Assembly: GCA_041946825.1 (NCBI GenBank)
Contig: JBHGBD010000005.1
Span: forward strand, 124,001-188,000
Direction of reading: 5' to 3'
DNA length: 64,000 nucleotides
Origin: CAZTHM01 sp041946825
Lineage (GTDB): Bacteria; Acidobacteriota; Terriglobia; UBA7540
In this document: positions 46,921 to 55,751 of the stretch, piece by piece
Layout of the letters: the number at the start of each line of letters is the position of its first letter
Position numbering within the stretch: the first letter of the stretch is position 1
The notes under the pieces: model-generated
What the model was told of the DNA's origin: nothing
Database searches by the model: none
What the model saw: only the letters and a program-made list of their open reading frames with translations
Translations under genes and position numbers: made by a program

Positions 46921-47982
46921 CTAACGCGGCGACACGAGAATCTTGACGTGCTTGCCTTTTTCGTTCAAGAGAGCGCGCAGGCCCTTCTCGACCAGCTCGT
47001 CCAGGCGGATTTGCGCGGTGATGAAACTCTCTCCCTTGAAGCGCGGGTCGGTCATGATGCGAATCGATTCATCGTAATAACCATAGCCGCTCATGCTGCC
47101 GGTAACGGTCTTTTCGCGAAAGACGATGTCGAACAGGTCGAGCGGCGCGGGCTTGGCGAAAACCCCCATCAGCACCAGGCGCCCGCGCGTGCGCGTTAAT
47201 TGCGCGGCAAGGTGCGCGCCGTCGGGCGTTCCGGCGGCCTCGACCACGACGTCGAACCCATCGCCGTTGGTCAGTTGCCGCGCGCGCTTGAGCGGGTCCT
47301 GAGCCGAGATATCGATCACTTCCGTGGCGCCGCCCCGTCGCGCGAGTTCGAGCCGGCGGCCGGGCCGTCCCACAACGACCACTTGCTTGGCGCCGCGAAT
47401 CACCGCGGCCTTCATCAACATCAAGCCAATCGGCCCGGGGCCGACGATCCCGACGTTGTCTGCAGGACCGATGTTAGCCAGCATCAGCGGCCGCGCCGTC
47501 GAGGAAAACGGCTCGACCATGGCGGCAACTTCATCGGAGAGCGCCTCGGGAAGGTGGTAGCACTGGTAGGCGTTGAGATTGAGACGCTCGGCGAGCGCGC
47601 CGCCTGTCCACGAAGTCCCCATGAAGGCAACCTTGTCGCACTGAGCCATGGAATTCGATTTGCACCAGCGGCATTCCAGGCAGCCGACAATCGGGCAGCC
47701 GGCGACGCGGTCGCCTACGGCGAAGCCCGTCACTCCTTCGCCCAGCGCCACAATTCGCCCCGACATTTCGTGGCCGCAGACGACCGGCGCGCGCACGCCG
47801 GTCAAGGGATGCGGCGCGTCCACAGGAATGTAGATCGGCCCGCTGAGGTATTCGTGCAGGTCGGTGCCGCAGATCCCGCACCAGGCAACCTCGACTTGCA
47901 CCTGGCCGGGAGGAGGCGGAGGAGGGTCGGCGACTTCCTGAATTCGAACATCCTGGCGGCCGTGCCAAACCGCGGCTTTCAT
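46921..47982 (-). CDS. Zinc-dependent alcohol/polyol dehydrogenase (MDR superfamily)
   Basis: 353 aa. Features of the medium-chain zinc family: catalytic zinc ligands in 'CGICGTDLHEY' and 'VVCGHEMSG', structural zinc Cys in 'CPIVGCLECRWCKSNSMAQC', and the NAD loop 'VGIVGPGPIGLMLMKAAV'. It resembles butanediol, sorbitol and threonine dehydrogenases. It is cytoplasmic and has no export signal. It heads the same-strand run leading to the hydrolase genes, so it may oxidise a sugar or polyol released from the glycan. Substrate unknown. Confidence 0.85.
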   Translation of the reverse strand: MKAAVWHGRQDVRIQEVADPPPPPPGQVQVEVAWCGICGTDLHEYLSGPIYIPVDAPHPLTGVRAPVVCGHEMSGRIVALGEGVTGFAVGDRVAGCPIVGCLECRWCKSNSMAQCDKVAFMGTSWTGGALAERLNLNAYQCYHLPEALSDEVAAMVEPFSSTARPLMLANIGPADNVGIVGPGPIGLMLMKAAVIRGAKQVVVVGRPGRRLELARRGGATEVIDISAQDPLKRARQLTNGDGFDVVVEAAGTPDGAHLAAQLTRTRGRLVLMGVFAKPAPLDLFDIVFREKTVTGSMSGYGYYDESIRIMTDPRFKGESFITAQIRLDELVEKGLRALLNEKGKHVKILVSPR

Positions 47983-48030
47983 TGCGGCTCCCTTTTACTC
48001 GACCGGGGCCAACTGACTCCTAGAACGAAA

Positions 48031-48073
48031 TGAAAAGGATCCTTCGCCCGCCGCGGCGGGCTCAGGATGACAA
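48031..48073. repeat. Dispersed 'GGATCCTTCG...CTCAGGATGACA' repeat
   Basis: A 43-base unit around the perfect palindrome GCCCGCCGCGGCGGGC (48046-48061), flanked by AAAGGATCCTTC and TCAGGATGACA. Sequences of this type are often scattered in the intergenic DNA of Acidobacteriota and other GC-rich bacteria. It has no coding content. Confidence 0.5.
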
Positions 48074-48120
48074 GCACAGTCTCTCATTTCGCTCGGTGAC
48101 ACCCCGAAACATGAAAATGC

Positions 48121-48255
48121 CCCTCACCCGTCCCGATGAACTGCATCGGGACACCCTCTCCCCGTGGGAGAGGGCCGCCATCCAACGTGCGATTCTTACC
48201 CTCTCCTGGGGGGAGAGGGTGGCGAGCCCGCCCCGGCGGGCGAGCCGGGTGAGGG
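48121..48255. repeat. Multi-hairpin intergenic repeat (REP-like)
   Basis: An outer inverted repeat (CCCTCACCCG at 48121-48130 and CGGGTGAGGG at 48246-48255) encloses four separate hairpins: TCCCGAT...ATCGGGA (48131-48151), CCCTCTCCC...GGGAGAGGG (48154-48174), ACCCTCTCC...GGAGAGGGT (48198-48220), and GCCCGCC...GGCGGGC (near 48227-48242). This is a compact REP or MITE-like element. It lies downstream of the TonB receptor terminator, between that gene and the alcohol dehydrogenase gene. Confidence 0.75.
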
Positions 48256-48305
48256 TGTCGGCTCGACCTTTCGGAGCAGAGGAGTTGCTCCGAATAGTTC
48301 CAGAC

Positions 48306-48337
48306 AAGAAAAAGCCGGGCCGCCGAAGCGGCCCGGC
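48306..48337 (-). terminator. Intrinsic terminator of the TonB receptor gene
   Basis: On the minus strand a perfect 10-base-pair stem (GCCGGGCCGC at 48328-48337 pairing with 48314-48323) closes a four-base TTCG loop and is followed by TTTTTCTT. It lies 21 bases after the stop codon at 48359. This is a textbook Rho-independent terminator. It separates the receptor gene from the hydrolase run. Confidence 0.93.
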
Positions 48338-48358
48338 GTGAGGTTTCTCCAGCGTCGA

Positions 48359-51300
48359 TCAAAAATCCAGCCGAACCGAAAGTTGGATTACTCGCGGCTG
48401 GCGCGAGCCAGTGACCTGACCGAAGGTGTTGTTAACCTGCGGGAACCCAGCGGTCGTGTCATCAAAGAGCGCAAACGTGTCGATTGACGAAAACTGCGTG
48501 TGGTTCCACGCGTTGTAGAACTCGAACCGGAACTGTAGCGACCGGGTCTCACTCTTCAGCGGGAATTTCTTCATCAGAGTGATATCCCAGTTGTTCTGTC
48601 CCGGCCCGCGCACGGGGAAGATCGGAGCGTTTCCGGGATCGACAATCGGGTTGTTGGGGTCTGTCAGGTCCGGAACGGCGGGCATGGCAAACGCCTCGGT
48701 GTTGAACCAACGGTCGAAGGTGCGGGCTCCGTGGGAAAGTTGTGGCCGCGCGACGACATCAACTCGGGTGCCGTCACCTCCGCCACTTAGGTCAAGGCCG
48801 CTGATCGTGCCGATACCGATGCCCTGAGGAAGCCCGCTGGCCATTGTCGCGACTCCGGAAACCTGCCAGTTGTCGAGGATGCTTCCGACGACCAGCTTGG
48901 AGGTGGAGCCGTCCACCAGATTGCTGGGTTTGGGCAAATCCCAAACATAGTTGAAGATGAACATGTGCGTCTGGTCGAAGTTAGCCGGCCCGTAGTTCCA
49001 AATCCGCCACGGCCGGAACGCCGCGATGCTGTCTCCTTCGCTGCTGCCGGTATTCAGTGTGTGCGACCACGTGTAGGAAATACCGAACGACAGCCCCTTG
49101 GTGAATCGGCGGTTGATGGCTGTTTGCAGGGCGTTGTAGTTGCTGATCCCCGAATTCATCAACATCCCGATTCCCTCATAGCCCGGAATCCGCCGGTAGA
49201 AGGTTGCCGGAAGGGCGCTCCCGGTTGTCGGGTCTTGATTGGCCGGGAGGAAACGTGCGCCGTAAGGGATGGCATTTTGGTCTTGACCCTGGATCAGATG
49301 CCGTCCGACGTTGCCCACATAGGAGACGTCCACAATGGTATTGAAACCAACATCGCGCTGAATGCCGAGACTGTACCGGTAAACGCTGGGAACGTGATCA
49401 TCCAACTCGATGGCGCTCGACCCGCCCGGGAAGAGCAATCCCGACCGGCTGAGGAGCGTATCCATAGTTCCGTAGTAGATGTTGGGATGGAGCTGAACTG
49501 GAGGATTCGTGACCATGCTCCACGTGTAGGTCCCATAGGAAGGAGTTGCTTCCTTCATGACCGCGAAGCCGCCCCGGATGGCCGTCTTCCCGTTCCCAAA
49601 GGGGTCGTAGGAGAAGCCGAACCTCGGGGATACCTGCACGGGTTGTTGCTTTCGGAAGCCCGCCGGATAGCTCGAATCGGAACTCAGCACCATGCCGGGG
49701 AAGCTCATCGGACCGGTATATGCGCCGATAAACACCTCAGGCTGGGTGCAGTCCACGGTCGGATTTGCCACACAAGCGGCATTCGTAGGATCGACCGCCC
49801 TTCGGCTGCCGCCCACGTCCACGGGGAAGTAAAGCGGTGGCACTTGGGTAGGATCGTATCGACTCTCAACGAATTCCGCGCCCAGCCCTTTGTTGACCTT
49901 CCAAGGCGTGAACCAGGCGAATCTTGCCCCGTACGTGAGAGTTAGTTTGGGGGTCACTTTATAGGTATCCTGGGCAAACCACTCCAAGACCTTGTTCGCC
50001 ATCAGGTAGAACTTCCGGCTGTCGGATTCGCTATAGGACGTGAACGTGCCCAATGCCGCATTGGCAAACGCAAAGCCCGTGTTAAACGGATTGTTCGGAT
50101 CGTCGTGCGAGAAATTAAAGCATCCGTTGAAACAACCGGCGTGAGGGCCGTCCGTCGCCCAGCTGCGCTCGAAATAGACTCCGAACTTGAAGGTGTGCGA
50201 GCCGCGAATCCAGCTCAGATTGTCGGCAAAATTGAATCGCGGATACCCCTGGTTGTCCGGGAAACGATCCTCGGTATTGAGATAGGCTCCGTTCGGGACA
50301 CCATCGAAATAGGCTTGGGGAAGAATATCGTTGGTGTTGGCTCCCGGATAGAGTTGGCCGAGGGTGAATCCCAACGTGGACCGCTTGATGGGGTCAAAGT
50401 AGTTTGCTGCAGTGCGCCCGAAGAGGTTAGTTGCGGGGCTCAACTCTTTCTCCCCCACCATCCCGATATTGAATTCGTTGACGATGGTCGGGCTGACGAT
50501 CCGTGTCCAGGCAACCTGGACGGTGTCCGTCGTTTCAGCATAGTGGTGCTTGAAGATGGGGAGATCATCGGCGAAACCGAGAACTCGACAACCGTAGGCG
50601 CGCGTGTCCACCCACCAGCGCCGCCCGCTGACGACGAAGGTGTCCTTGGTCGACGGGTGATAATCGAGTTTCAGAGCCTGCAGTAATCTGGGGATTTCGC
50701 AGATGTCCCGCCACTCGTAGTTGAACGGCTGGAAGGGATCGCTCCGGTTCGGCAAAGGCATCACGTTCATCAGAACCTGGCCCTGCGAGTTGAGACGTGC
50801 CTGGGGGATGACGTTGTTGACAATCGGATTCGGGTTTGCCGGATCGGGGTCAACCAGTTGCACGGGGATGGGTTGACCTGTGTTCTCGTCCACCGTCCCC
50901 TGGAAGATGCTTTGTGAAAAGTCGCCGGCGCGCTCGAGGGCGGTCGGAACCGTCACCGTAGTGATCCCCTGCGGCTGCTTGACCCGCCAGTTCTCCTGCG
51001 AGTAGAAGAAGAACAACTTCTCGCGGTTGGAGTTGAACTTGTTGGGGATGTAAACGGGCCCGCCCACGGCAAAGCCGAAGGTTCCGAAGCGGTAGACGGA
51101 TTTTTCGATCCCGTCGCGGTTATTGAAGAAGTCGTTGGCGTTGAACATCTCATGGCGCTTGTAGCCGTAAACCGTGCCGTGGAAATCCCGGGTGCCGGAC
51201 TTGGTGATGACGGCAATCGTCGAGCCGGGGTTGCGGCCGTAATCAGCAGTGTAATTGTTGGACACGATCTTCACTTCCGCCACGGCGTCAATGCTGGTGG

Positions 51301-51988
51301 CGGCCATGAAGAGCCCCGGGAAGTCAGGGTTGGAGCCCACCTGTCCGTCCACCGTCACGGTGTTCCAGAAGAGGCGCGCCCCGCCGACCGCGGGCGTAAA
51401 GCTTCCGAACTGCCCGCCGTTAGCTCCTGTGCCAGCCGGGTCGTTGTCGGAAATTTCTCCCCAGGGGACGACGGTGAGCGTGGAGACTCCGGGCAGCACT
51501 CGCAACAGTTGCATCACATCGCGGCCCTTGACGCCCAGGTTGTCCACCTGGATGTTGGAGAGCAGTCCCACGGCGTCGGCGCTTTCAGTGTTGACCACTT
51601 CGCCCTGGGCCTGGACCTCCACCGTTTGTGTGACCTGTCCGATCGACAGGGGCAAATCCCCCAAGGCGACGCGCTGGTTGGCCGTCAGGGCGATGCCCTT
51701 CCGCTCCGAGGCCTGGAAACCGGCCTTCTCCACCTTGACGGAGTATTGGCCGGGGGGCAAGGCCGTGATGACGAACTCGCCATTCGAGCCGCTCTCCGCG
51801 GTCCGAGCTGCCCCGGTGCCCTCATTGGTGACGGTAACTGTGGCTCCCGGCACGACGGCGCCGGAGGCGTCCGTCACCGTCCCGCTCATTTCTCCGGTGA
51901 TGATCTGTGCAGGCGCGCGCCCGCAAATCAGGGCAAGCCCCAAGAACACCGCGAGGTAGTAAATTCCCTTGTTGCACTTTGCTGACAT
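48359..51988 (-). CDS. TonB-dependent outer-membrane receptor with carboxypeptidase-regulatory-like domain
   Basis: About 1209 aa from the ATG at 51988 (GGAGG about 10 bases upstream). Signal peptide 'GIYYLAVFLGLALICGRAPAQ'. Residues ~30-115 are a CarboxypepD_reg-like domain ('GEMSGTVTDASGAVVPGATVTV'). The plug domain follows ('LGVKGRDVMQLLRVLPGV'), then a long 22-strand barrel with many aromatic-rich strands, ending 'IQLSVRLDF', the usual C-terminal Phe signature of outer-membrane barrels. Such Oar-like receptors are numerous in Acidobacteriota. No SusD gene is beside it. It probably imports the oligosaccharide handled by the neighbouring enzymes, and the divergent AraC gene is its likely regulator. 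Confidence 0.92.
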   Translation of the reverse strand: MSAKCNKGIYYLAVFLGLALICGRAPAQIITGEMSGTVTDASGAVVPGATVTVTNEGTGAARTAESGSNGEFVITALPPGQYSVKVEKAGFQASERKGIALTANQRVALGDLPLSIGQVTQTVEVQAQGEVVNTESADAVGLLSNIQVDNLGVKGRDVMQLLRVLPGVSTLTVVPWGEISDNDPAGTGANGGQFGSFTPAVGGARLFWNTVTVDGQVGSNPDFPGLFMAATSIDAVAEVKIVSNNYTADYGRNPGSTIAVITKSGTRDFHGTVYGYKRHEMFNANDFFNNRDGIEKSVYRFGTFGFAVGGPVYIPNKFNSNREKLFFFYSQENWRVKQPQGITTVTVPTALERAGDFSQSIFQGTVDENTGQPIPVQLVDPDPANPNPIVNNVIPQARLNSQGQVLMNVMPLPNRSDPFQPFNYEWRDICEIPRLLQALKLDYHPSTKDTFVVSGRRWWVDTRAYGCRVLGFADDLPIFKHHYAETTDTVQVAWTRIVSPTIVNEFNIGMVGEKELSPATNLFGRTAANYFDPIKRSTLGFTLGQLYPGANTNDILPQAYFDGVPNGAYLNTEDRFPDNQGYPRFNFADNLSWIRGSHTFKFGVYFERSWATDGPHAGCFNGCFNFSHDDPNNPFNTGFAFANAALGTFTSYSESDSRKFYLMANKVLEWFAQDTYKVTPKLTLTYGARFAWFTPWKVNKGLGAEFVESRYDPTQVPPLYFPVDVGGSRRAVDPTNAACVANPTVDCTQPEVFIGAYTGPMSFPGMVLSSDSSYPAGFRKQQPVQVSPRFGFSYDPFGNGKTAIRGGFAVMKEATPSYGTYTWSMVTNPPVQLHPNIYYGTMDTLLSRSGLLFPGGSSAIELDDHVPSVYRYSLGIQRDVGFNTIVDVSYVGNVGRHLIQGQDQNAIPYGARFLPANQDPTTGSALPATFYRRIPGYEGIGMLMNSGISNYNALQTAINRRFTKGLSFGISYTWSHTLNTGSSEGDSIAAFRPWRIWNYGPANFDQTHMFIFNYVWDLPKPSNLVDGSTSKLVVGSILDNWQVSGVATMASGLPQGIGIGTISGLDLSGGGDGTRVDVVARPQLSHGARTFDRWFNTEAFAMPAVPDLTDPNNPIVDPGNAPIFPVRGPGQNNWDITLMKKFPLKSETRSLQFRFEFYNAWNHTQFSSIDTFALFDDTTAGFPQVNNTFGQVTGSRQPRVIQLSVRLDF

Positions 51989-52205
51989 CGGCAATGACCT
52001 CCTCCAGCGAATGCTGACTACCAGTCGTCCCGACCCCCACCCTACGCTTGGAAAGTTGAGAACCTAAGCACCCTACTCTGTTTCTGCGGAGTTTATAATT
52101 GTTCGTTCGCGGCGTTTCTATAAGGATTGAGAAAACTTTTCTTGCAAAAATAGCATGTATCGGAAGTAAACCCCGGAGACCACGGCTTGCCTTGAAGAGC
52201 ATGAG
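51989..52205. promoter_or_regulatory. Divergent control region of TonB receptor and AraC regulator
   Basis: The AT-rich 217 bases between the divergent genes should hold both promoters. Minus-direction candidates are TTATAGAA and AATTATAAAC near 52095-52125. It contains GGCGTTTCTATAAGGATT (52111-52128), which recurs upstream of the oxidoreductase genes at 54608-54626. No start site can be fixed by eye. Confidence 0.5.
52111..52128 (+). promoter_or_regulatory. Shared motif copy 1, candidate AraC operator
   Basis: GGCGTTTCTATAAGGATT matches the copy at 54608-54626 over 18 bases except for one extra A in the second. It lies 123-140 bases upstream of the TonB start. Site identity as an operator is inferred only from its repetition beside the same regulator's likely targets. 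Confidence 0.45.
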
Positions 52206-53297
52206 TTGAAGCGGGAGGATTTGACCGAAGGACGACTTTCTGCTAATTTTCCAAGGAAAGTGAGGGGTGTTGGGTTCGTGGGAAAGGGGGATGCCGTGCG
52301 CTTCGCATCCAAAATGCGCTGGCAGAATACTCACGCAATAATTGCACCCCAAATCCGCGCCGATGGGGTGCATGTCTGGCCTTTTGACCGTTCCCTGCCT
52401 ATCGCGGTGACGTTCCAGGTGTTCGGCGAAGGTCAGCCCGTCCGCATGAACCGGCACGACTACTTCGAGATCGCCTACGTGCTGAACGGCGAAGTGCACT
52501 GCCAGGTGGGCGACCGGGCTCTGCGCCTCCGCGAGGGCGAGTTGATTGTCATCGGCTCATCCCTCTACCATCGCATGTGGCGCGAAACACGCGCCCATCC
52601 TCGCCTTGCCACGCTCTTCTTCATGCCCGAGATCATTTGCGAGGCCGGGACGAACGGAGAGCAGGCGGAATTTCTTTTGCCTTTCTACTTGCAGGGAGCG
52701 AAGTTCCCGCACATCGTGCCCGCTCGTACGGGAATTCCCGCCGAAGTTTTCAAGCTGATTCAGCGGATTCACGCCACGCTGCCGGCGCAAACCACCCGGG
52801 CACGCCTGTCGGTACGTACCTACCTCAAGATGGTTCTGATTCTGCTTGTGAATTATTACTCGCCCTATCTGGGCCCGCGTCAGGTGGGGGACCGGAAGCA
52901 GGAAGCGACCCGGCGCATCGCTCCCCTTTTTGAGTTTCTGGAACTGCACTATAACGAGATGTTGAGCGTCGAAGACGCAGCGGCGCTACTGGAAATCAGC
53001 AAGCCGCATTTCATGCGCCTCTTCAAGCAGGTCACGGGTCAGTCGTTTATTTCCTACCTTAACCACTTCCGCATTGCCAAGGCGCAGGCCATACTTGCCA
53101 CCTCCGACAAGCCCATCGCCCAACTCTGCCAGGAAGTAGGATTCTGCGATCAGAGTTATTTCGGCTCGGTGTTTCGAAAAACCGTCCACGTGACTCCTCT
53201 GGAATACCGGCGACGTTTCGGAAGCGCGACCACGGACACCCACCTCCAACGCACGGTGCCACTACCGGCGGGGGCCGCAGCCCTGGTCAAAAATTAG
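52206..53297 (+). CDS. AraC-family transcriptional regulator with cupin sensor domain
   Basis: Up to 363 aa. The start is uncertain: TTG 52206 is the frame limit, and GTG 52269 or 52296 are better placed candidates. An N-terminal cupin-like sugar-binding domain ('FQVFGEGQPVRMNRHDYFEIAYVLNGEVHC', 'GELIVIGSSLYHRMW') is followed by a C-terminal AraC double helix-turn-helix (~235-345): 'SVEDAAALLEISKPHFMRLFKQVTG' and 'PIAQLCQEVGFCDQSYFGSVFRKTVHVTPLEYR'. It is divergent from the TonB receptor and near the Gfo/Idh and SDR genes, so it most likely activates the glycan locus in response to a sugar. Confidence 0.9.
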   Translation: MKREDLTEGRLSANFPRKVRGVGFVGKGDAVRFASKMRWQNTHAIIAPQIRADGVHVWPFDRSLPIAVTFQVFGEGQPVRMNRHDYFEIAYVLNGEVHCQVGDRALRLREGELIVIGSSLYHRMWRETRAHPRLATLFFMPEIICEAGTNGEQAEFLLPFYLQGAKFPHIVPARTGIPAEVFKLIQRIHATLPAQTTRARLSVRTYLKMVLILLVNYYSPYLGPRQVGDRKQEATRRIAPLFEFLELHYNEMLSVEDAAALLEISKPHFMRLFKQVTGQSFISYLNHFRIAKAQAILATSDKPIAQLCQEVGFCDQSYFGSVFRKTVHVTPLEYRRRFGSATTDTHLQRTVPLPAGAAALVKN

Positions 53298-53394
53298 CGG
53301 GCGGTATGAGGAAGCTGCCCCGCAAGCCGCGGTCCGGAGCGGACTCGCGCGCGCGGCACAGGCCGGAGTTCCGCAGACGCTGACCGTACGGGCG

Positions 53395-54444
53395 TTATGC
53401 TGCCGCCGCGTTTTCTGCCGGAGTCAACACGATCGTCTTGCCGCTGCGCGCCGAGTCGTACGCGGCCGAAGTCAGGATAATCGTCTTGAGATTGTCATCG
53501 CCCGTGTTTTCCGCCGGCCCCTCGCCCTTCAGCGCCTGGAGCAGATTGCCGATACAGGGGACAATACTCGAATGGACGACCATGTAGTCCGGGTCCGCCC
53601 ACTTGAAATTGGGAGGCGGACAGCGCCGGACGAGAGTTCCTTCCTGGGTGGTGACGCGAATCCCGTAATCGGGCGCCAGCTCCGCTGAACCCTTGTCGCC
53701 TTCCACGAAAATGAACGTCTCCGGGAAACGCTCGTGCTCGAGATAATTCTCGGCGTAGCCCAACTCGCAGGTCACCGTTGTCTTGCCGCCCATGTGCATC
53801 ATGACGGTCGCAACGTCCTCGCCTTTGATGTCGGGATGGACCTTGTGCACCTGGCAGTAGAGCCGGTCGGCTTCGCCGAACATAAACCGCGCCACGTCGA
53901 GGATGTGCGTCCCCATGTCCCAGAGGATGAATTCCTCCCAATCTTTCAGTGCCGGCTCATTGATGAAGACCGGGAAACCCGAGACCATGGTCAACCGCGC
54001 GCGGAACGGCGTTCCGATCGTGCCTGCATCAAGAATCTTCTTGAAAGCTCGGATCGGATGCTGCCAGCGCCAGTTCTCGTGGATGTAGAGAGGAACATCG
54101 GCCTCGCGGCACGTCTTCACCATTTGCCGCGCTACTTCGAGCGAAGGTCCCATCGGCTTCTGGCAAATGATGGGCAGCTTATGCCGCGCCACCATCTGGG
54201 TAAATCGCTGGTGGCTGAAAACATCGGTGCAGATGTCAACGAAATCCAGCTTCTCCTTGGCCAGAAGCTCTTCCGCGTCGCCATAAACGGCCGGAACCCC
54301 GAACTCCCTGGCAAGCTTCTCCGCCTTGGAGACCGTGCGGTTGTAAAGGGCAACGCACTTCGCCCCCGGAAACTCATACCACGCTGCAAGCTGAAAGCGC
54401 GCCCAGAAATGCGCGCCAAACATCGCGAAACGCAACTCGGCCAT
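53395..54444 (-). CDS. Gfo/Idh/MocA-family oxidoreductase
   Basis: 349 aa, start ATG 54444 with AGGAGG upstream. N-terminal Rossmann fold ('RFAMFGAHFWARFQLAAWYEFPGAKCVALYNRT'), then 'DFVDICTDVFSH' and the family motif 'CQKPMGPS' (a variant of EKP). The C-terminal alpha/beta domain carries 'WEEFILWDMGTHILDVARFMFG'. Such enzymes oxidise or reduce sugars and inositols with NAD(P). The GFGSRG-like phosphate loop is 'GAHFWA', unusual. It lies between the AraC gene and the SDR gene, which it faces divergently. Substrate unknown. Confidence 0.85.
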   Translation of the reverse strand: MAELRFAMFGAHFWARFQLAAWYEFPGAKCVALYNRTVSKAEKLAREFGVPAVYGDAEELLAKEKLDFVDICTDVFSHQRFTQMVARHKLPIICQKPMGPSLEVARQMVKTCREADVPLYIHENWRWQHPIRAFKKILDAGTIGTPFRARLTMVSGFPVFINEPALKDWEEFILWDMGTHILDVARFMFGEADRLYCQVHKVHPDIKGEDVATVMMHMGGKTTVTCELGYAENYLEHERFPETFIFVEGDKGSAELAPDYGIRVTTQEGTLVRRCPPPNFKWADPDYMVVHSSIVPCIGNLLQALKGEGPAENTGDDNLKTIILTSAAYDSARSGKTIVLTPAENAAAA

Positions 54445-54607
54445 GTGTTCCCCTCCTGAATGTCAGACTCGGACCGGTCCCACGGGCAGGCCCGGCCGGA
54501 TGGCTGGACTTGTGGATCGATGATGTCGCAAGGATTCTCGAATGCCGGCAAGGCCCCGCTTGGAGCATGACCCTCAACTCTCCGGTTCTTCATAACCGAA
54601 TGTGGGG

Positions 54608-54626
54608 GGCGTATTCTATAAGGATT
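54608..54626 (+). promoter_or_regulatory. Shared motif copy 2, candidate AraC operator
   Basis: GGCGTATTCTATAAGGATT repeats the motif found at 52111-52128. It sits between the divergent oxidoreductase gene (start 54444) and the SDR gene (start 54807), 105 bases before the -35 box of the SDR gene. Confidence 0.45.
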
Positions 54627-54730
54627 CTGGACGGGTTTTGTTGAAAGAATATCACCGCCGAACGCGGGCGGATTGGATCCGCGCGCCCCGGCGACGAAAG
54701 ATTTCCGTCTTCCGGCCAAAATAGAATTTC

Positions 54731-54760
54731 TTGACGGCGAAGGAGACCTACCACTATACT
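54731..54760 (+). promoter_or_regulatory. Sigma-70 type promoter of the SDR gene
   Basis: TTGACG (54731-54736) and TATACT (54755-54760) are separated by 18 bases, close to the consensus. The expected start near 54767 lies 40 bases before the ATG at 54807, leaving room for the GGAG at 54792-54795. Confidence 0.6.
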
Positions 54761-54806
54761 CCCGCGAATTTTCAAACGAGGATTTTTCCGGAGAAAGCGG
54801 ACGCGC

Positions 54807-55595
54807 ATGCGCATGAAGAAGAAAAGCAAACACTCCTCTCTCGTCCCCAACCGTTTTCAAAATCAGGTCGCCCTGGTGGTGGGAGGCGCCCACGGAATCG
54901 GTAAGGCCATCGCCGCGCGGCTGGCCCGCGAAGGCGCGCAACTGGTGATCGCCGATATGGACCTCCCTGCGGCTCGGCGCACGGCGCGGGAAATCGCCGC
55001 GGAGGGTGGGAACGTCCGCACGTTTGGCTGCGATGTGCGCAGCGAAGCCCAGGTAAACCGCATGGTGGCGAAGGTTATCCGCGCCTGCGGGCGCATCGAC
55101 GTGCTGATGCAGATTGCCGGCGTCGCCAAGCCCGCGCCCTTCCTGAAGACCACCACCAAGCTCTTCAATTGGATCATTGATACGAATGTCAGAGGGTCGT
55201 TCTTCGTGGCCCGCGCCGTCATCCCTCACATGATCAAACAGCGGCGCGGCAAGATGGTTTTCATGGCATCGACGAACAGCTGGGACGCCGAGGCGGAGCT
55301 CGCGGCTTACAATATTTCCAAGGCCGGCGTTTTTCTTCTCTCCAAGACCCTGGCGCGCGAATTCGGCCACTACGGAATCTATTCCAACGCCCTGGGGCCC
55401 GGCTTCATTCGCACCCGGCTGTCGGAGTGGGTCTTGACCTATCCGGGCTTCAAGGAGAAGTACGAGACCATCATCCCGCTGGGAAGAATTGGCGAGCCCG
55501 AGGACATCACCGGCCCCGCGACCTTCCTCGCCTCGCGCGATTCCGATTACGTGAACGGAGTCCTGCTGTTCGTGGATGGGGGGCAACTCGCCTAA
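54807..55595 (+). CDS. SDR-family NAD(P)-dependent sugar/polyol dehydrogenase
   Basis: 262 aa. The classical short-chain fold is complete: 'VVGGAHGIGKAIAARL' coenzyme loop, 'DADVRSEAQV'-type region ('GCDVRSEAQVNRM'), catalytic Ser in 'MASTNSWD', and the Tyr-x-x-x-Lys pair in 'YNISKAG'. The Asp after beta-2 ('IADMDLPAARR') suggests NAD. The ATG at 54807 is used; another at 54813 is possible. It may act with the neighbouring Gfo/Idh enzyme on a monosaccharide from the locus. Confidence 0.87.
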   Translation: MRMKKKSKHSSLVPNRFQNQVALVVGGAHGIGKAIAARLAREGAQLVIADMDLPAARRTAREIAAEGGNVRTFGCDVRSEAQVNRMVAKVIRACGRIDVLMQIAGVAKPAPFLKTTTKLFNWIIDTNVRGSFFVARAVIPHMIKQRRGKMVFMASTNSWDAEAELAAYNISKAGVFLLSKTLAREFGHYGIYSNALGPGFIRTRLSEWVLTYPGFKEKYETIIPLGRIGEPEDITGPATFLASRDSDYVNGVLLFVDGGQLA

Positions 55596-55751
55596 GGGAG
55601 CCGCTCAACATCTCCCCGGAGGTGGAACCCAGGGCGGCGCAAGCCGGCTGTTGGCCGCTGCCACCCCTCACACTCTCCGGGACGCGTAACCAGGGCGCCT
55701 GAATCTTGCCGGCGAATTTCACTTACAGCCGCGGCCTCACAGGCTGGAATT

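Noticed and set aside
54132..55586. 484-residue minus-strand frame over the SDR gene
   Set aside because: The SDR protein has all catalytic motifs; the antisense frame has none.
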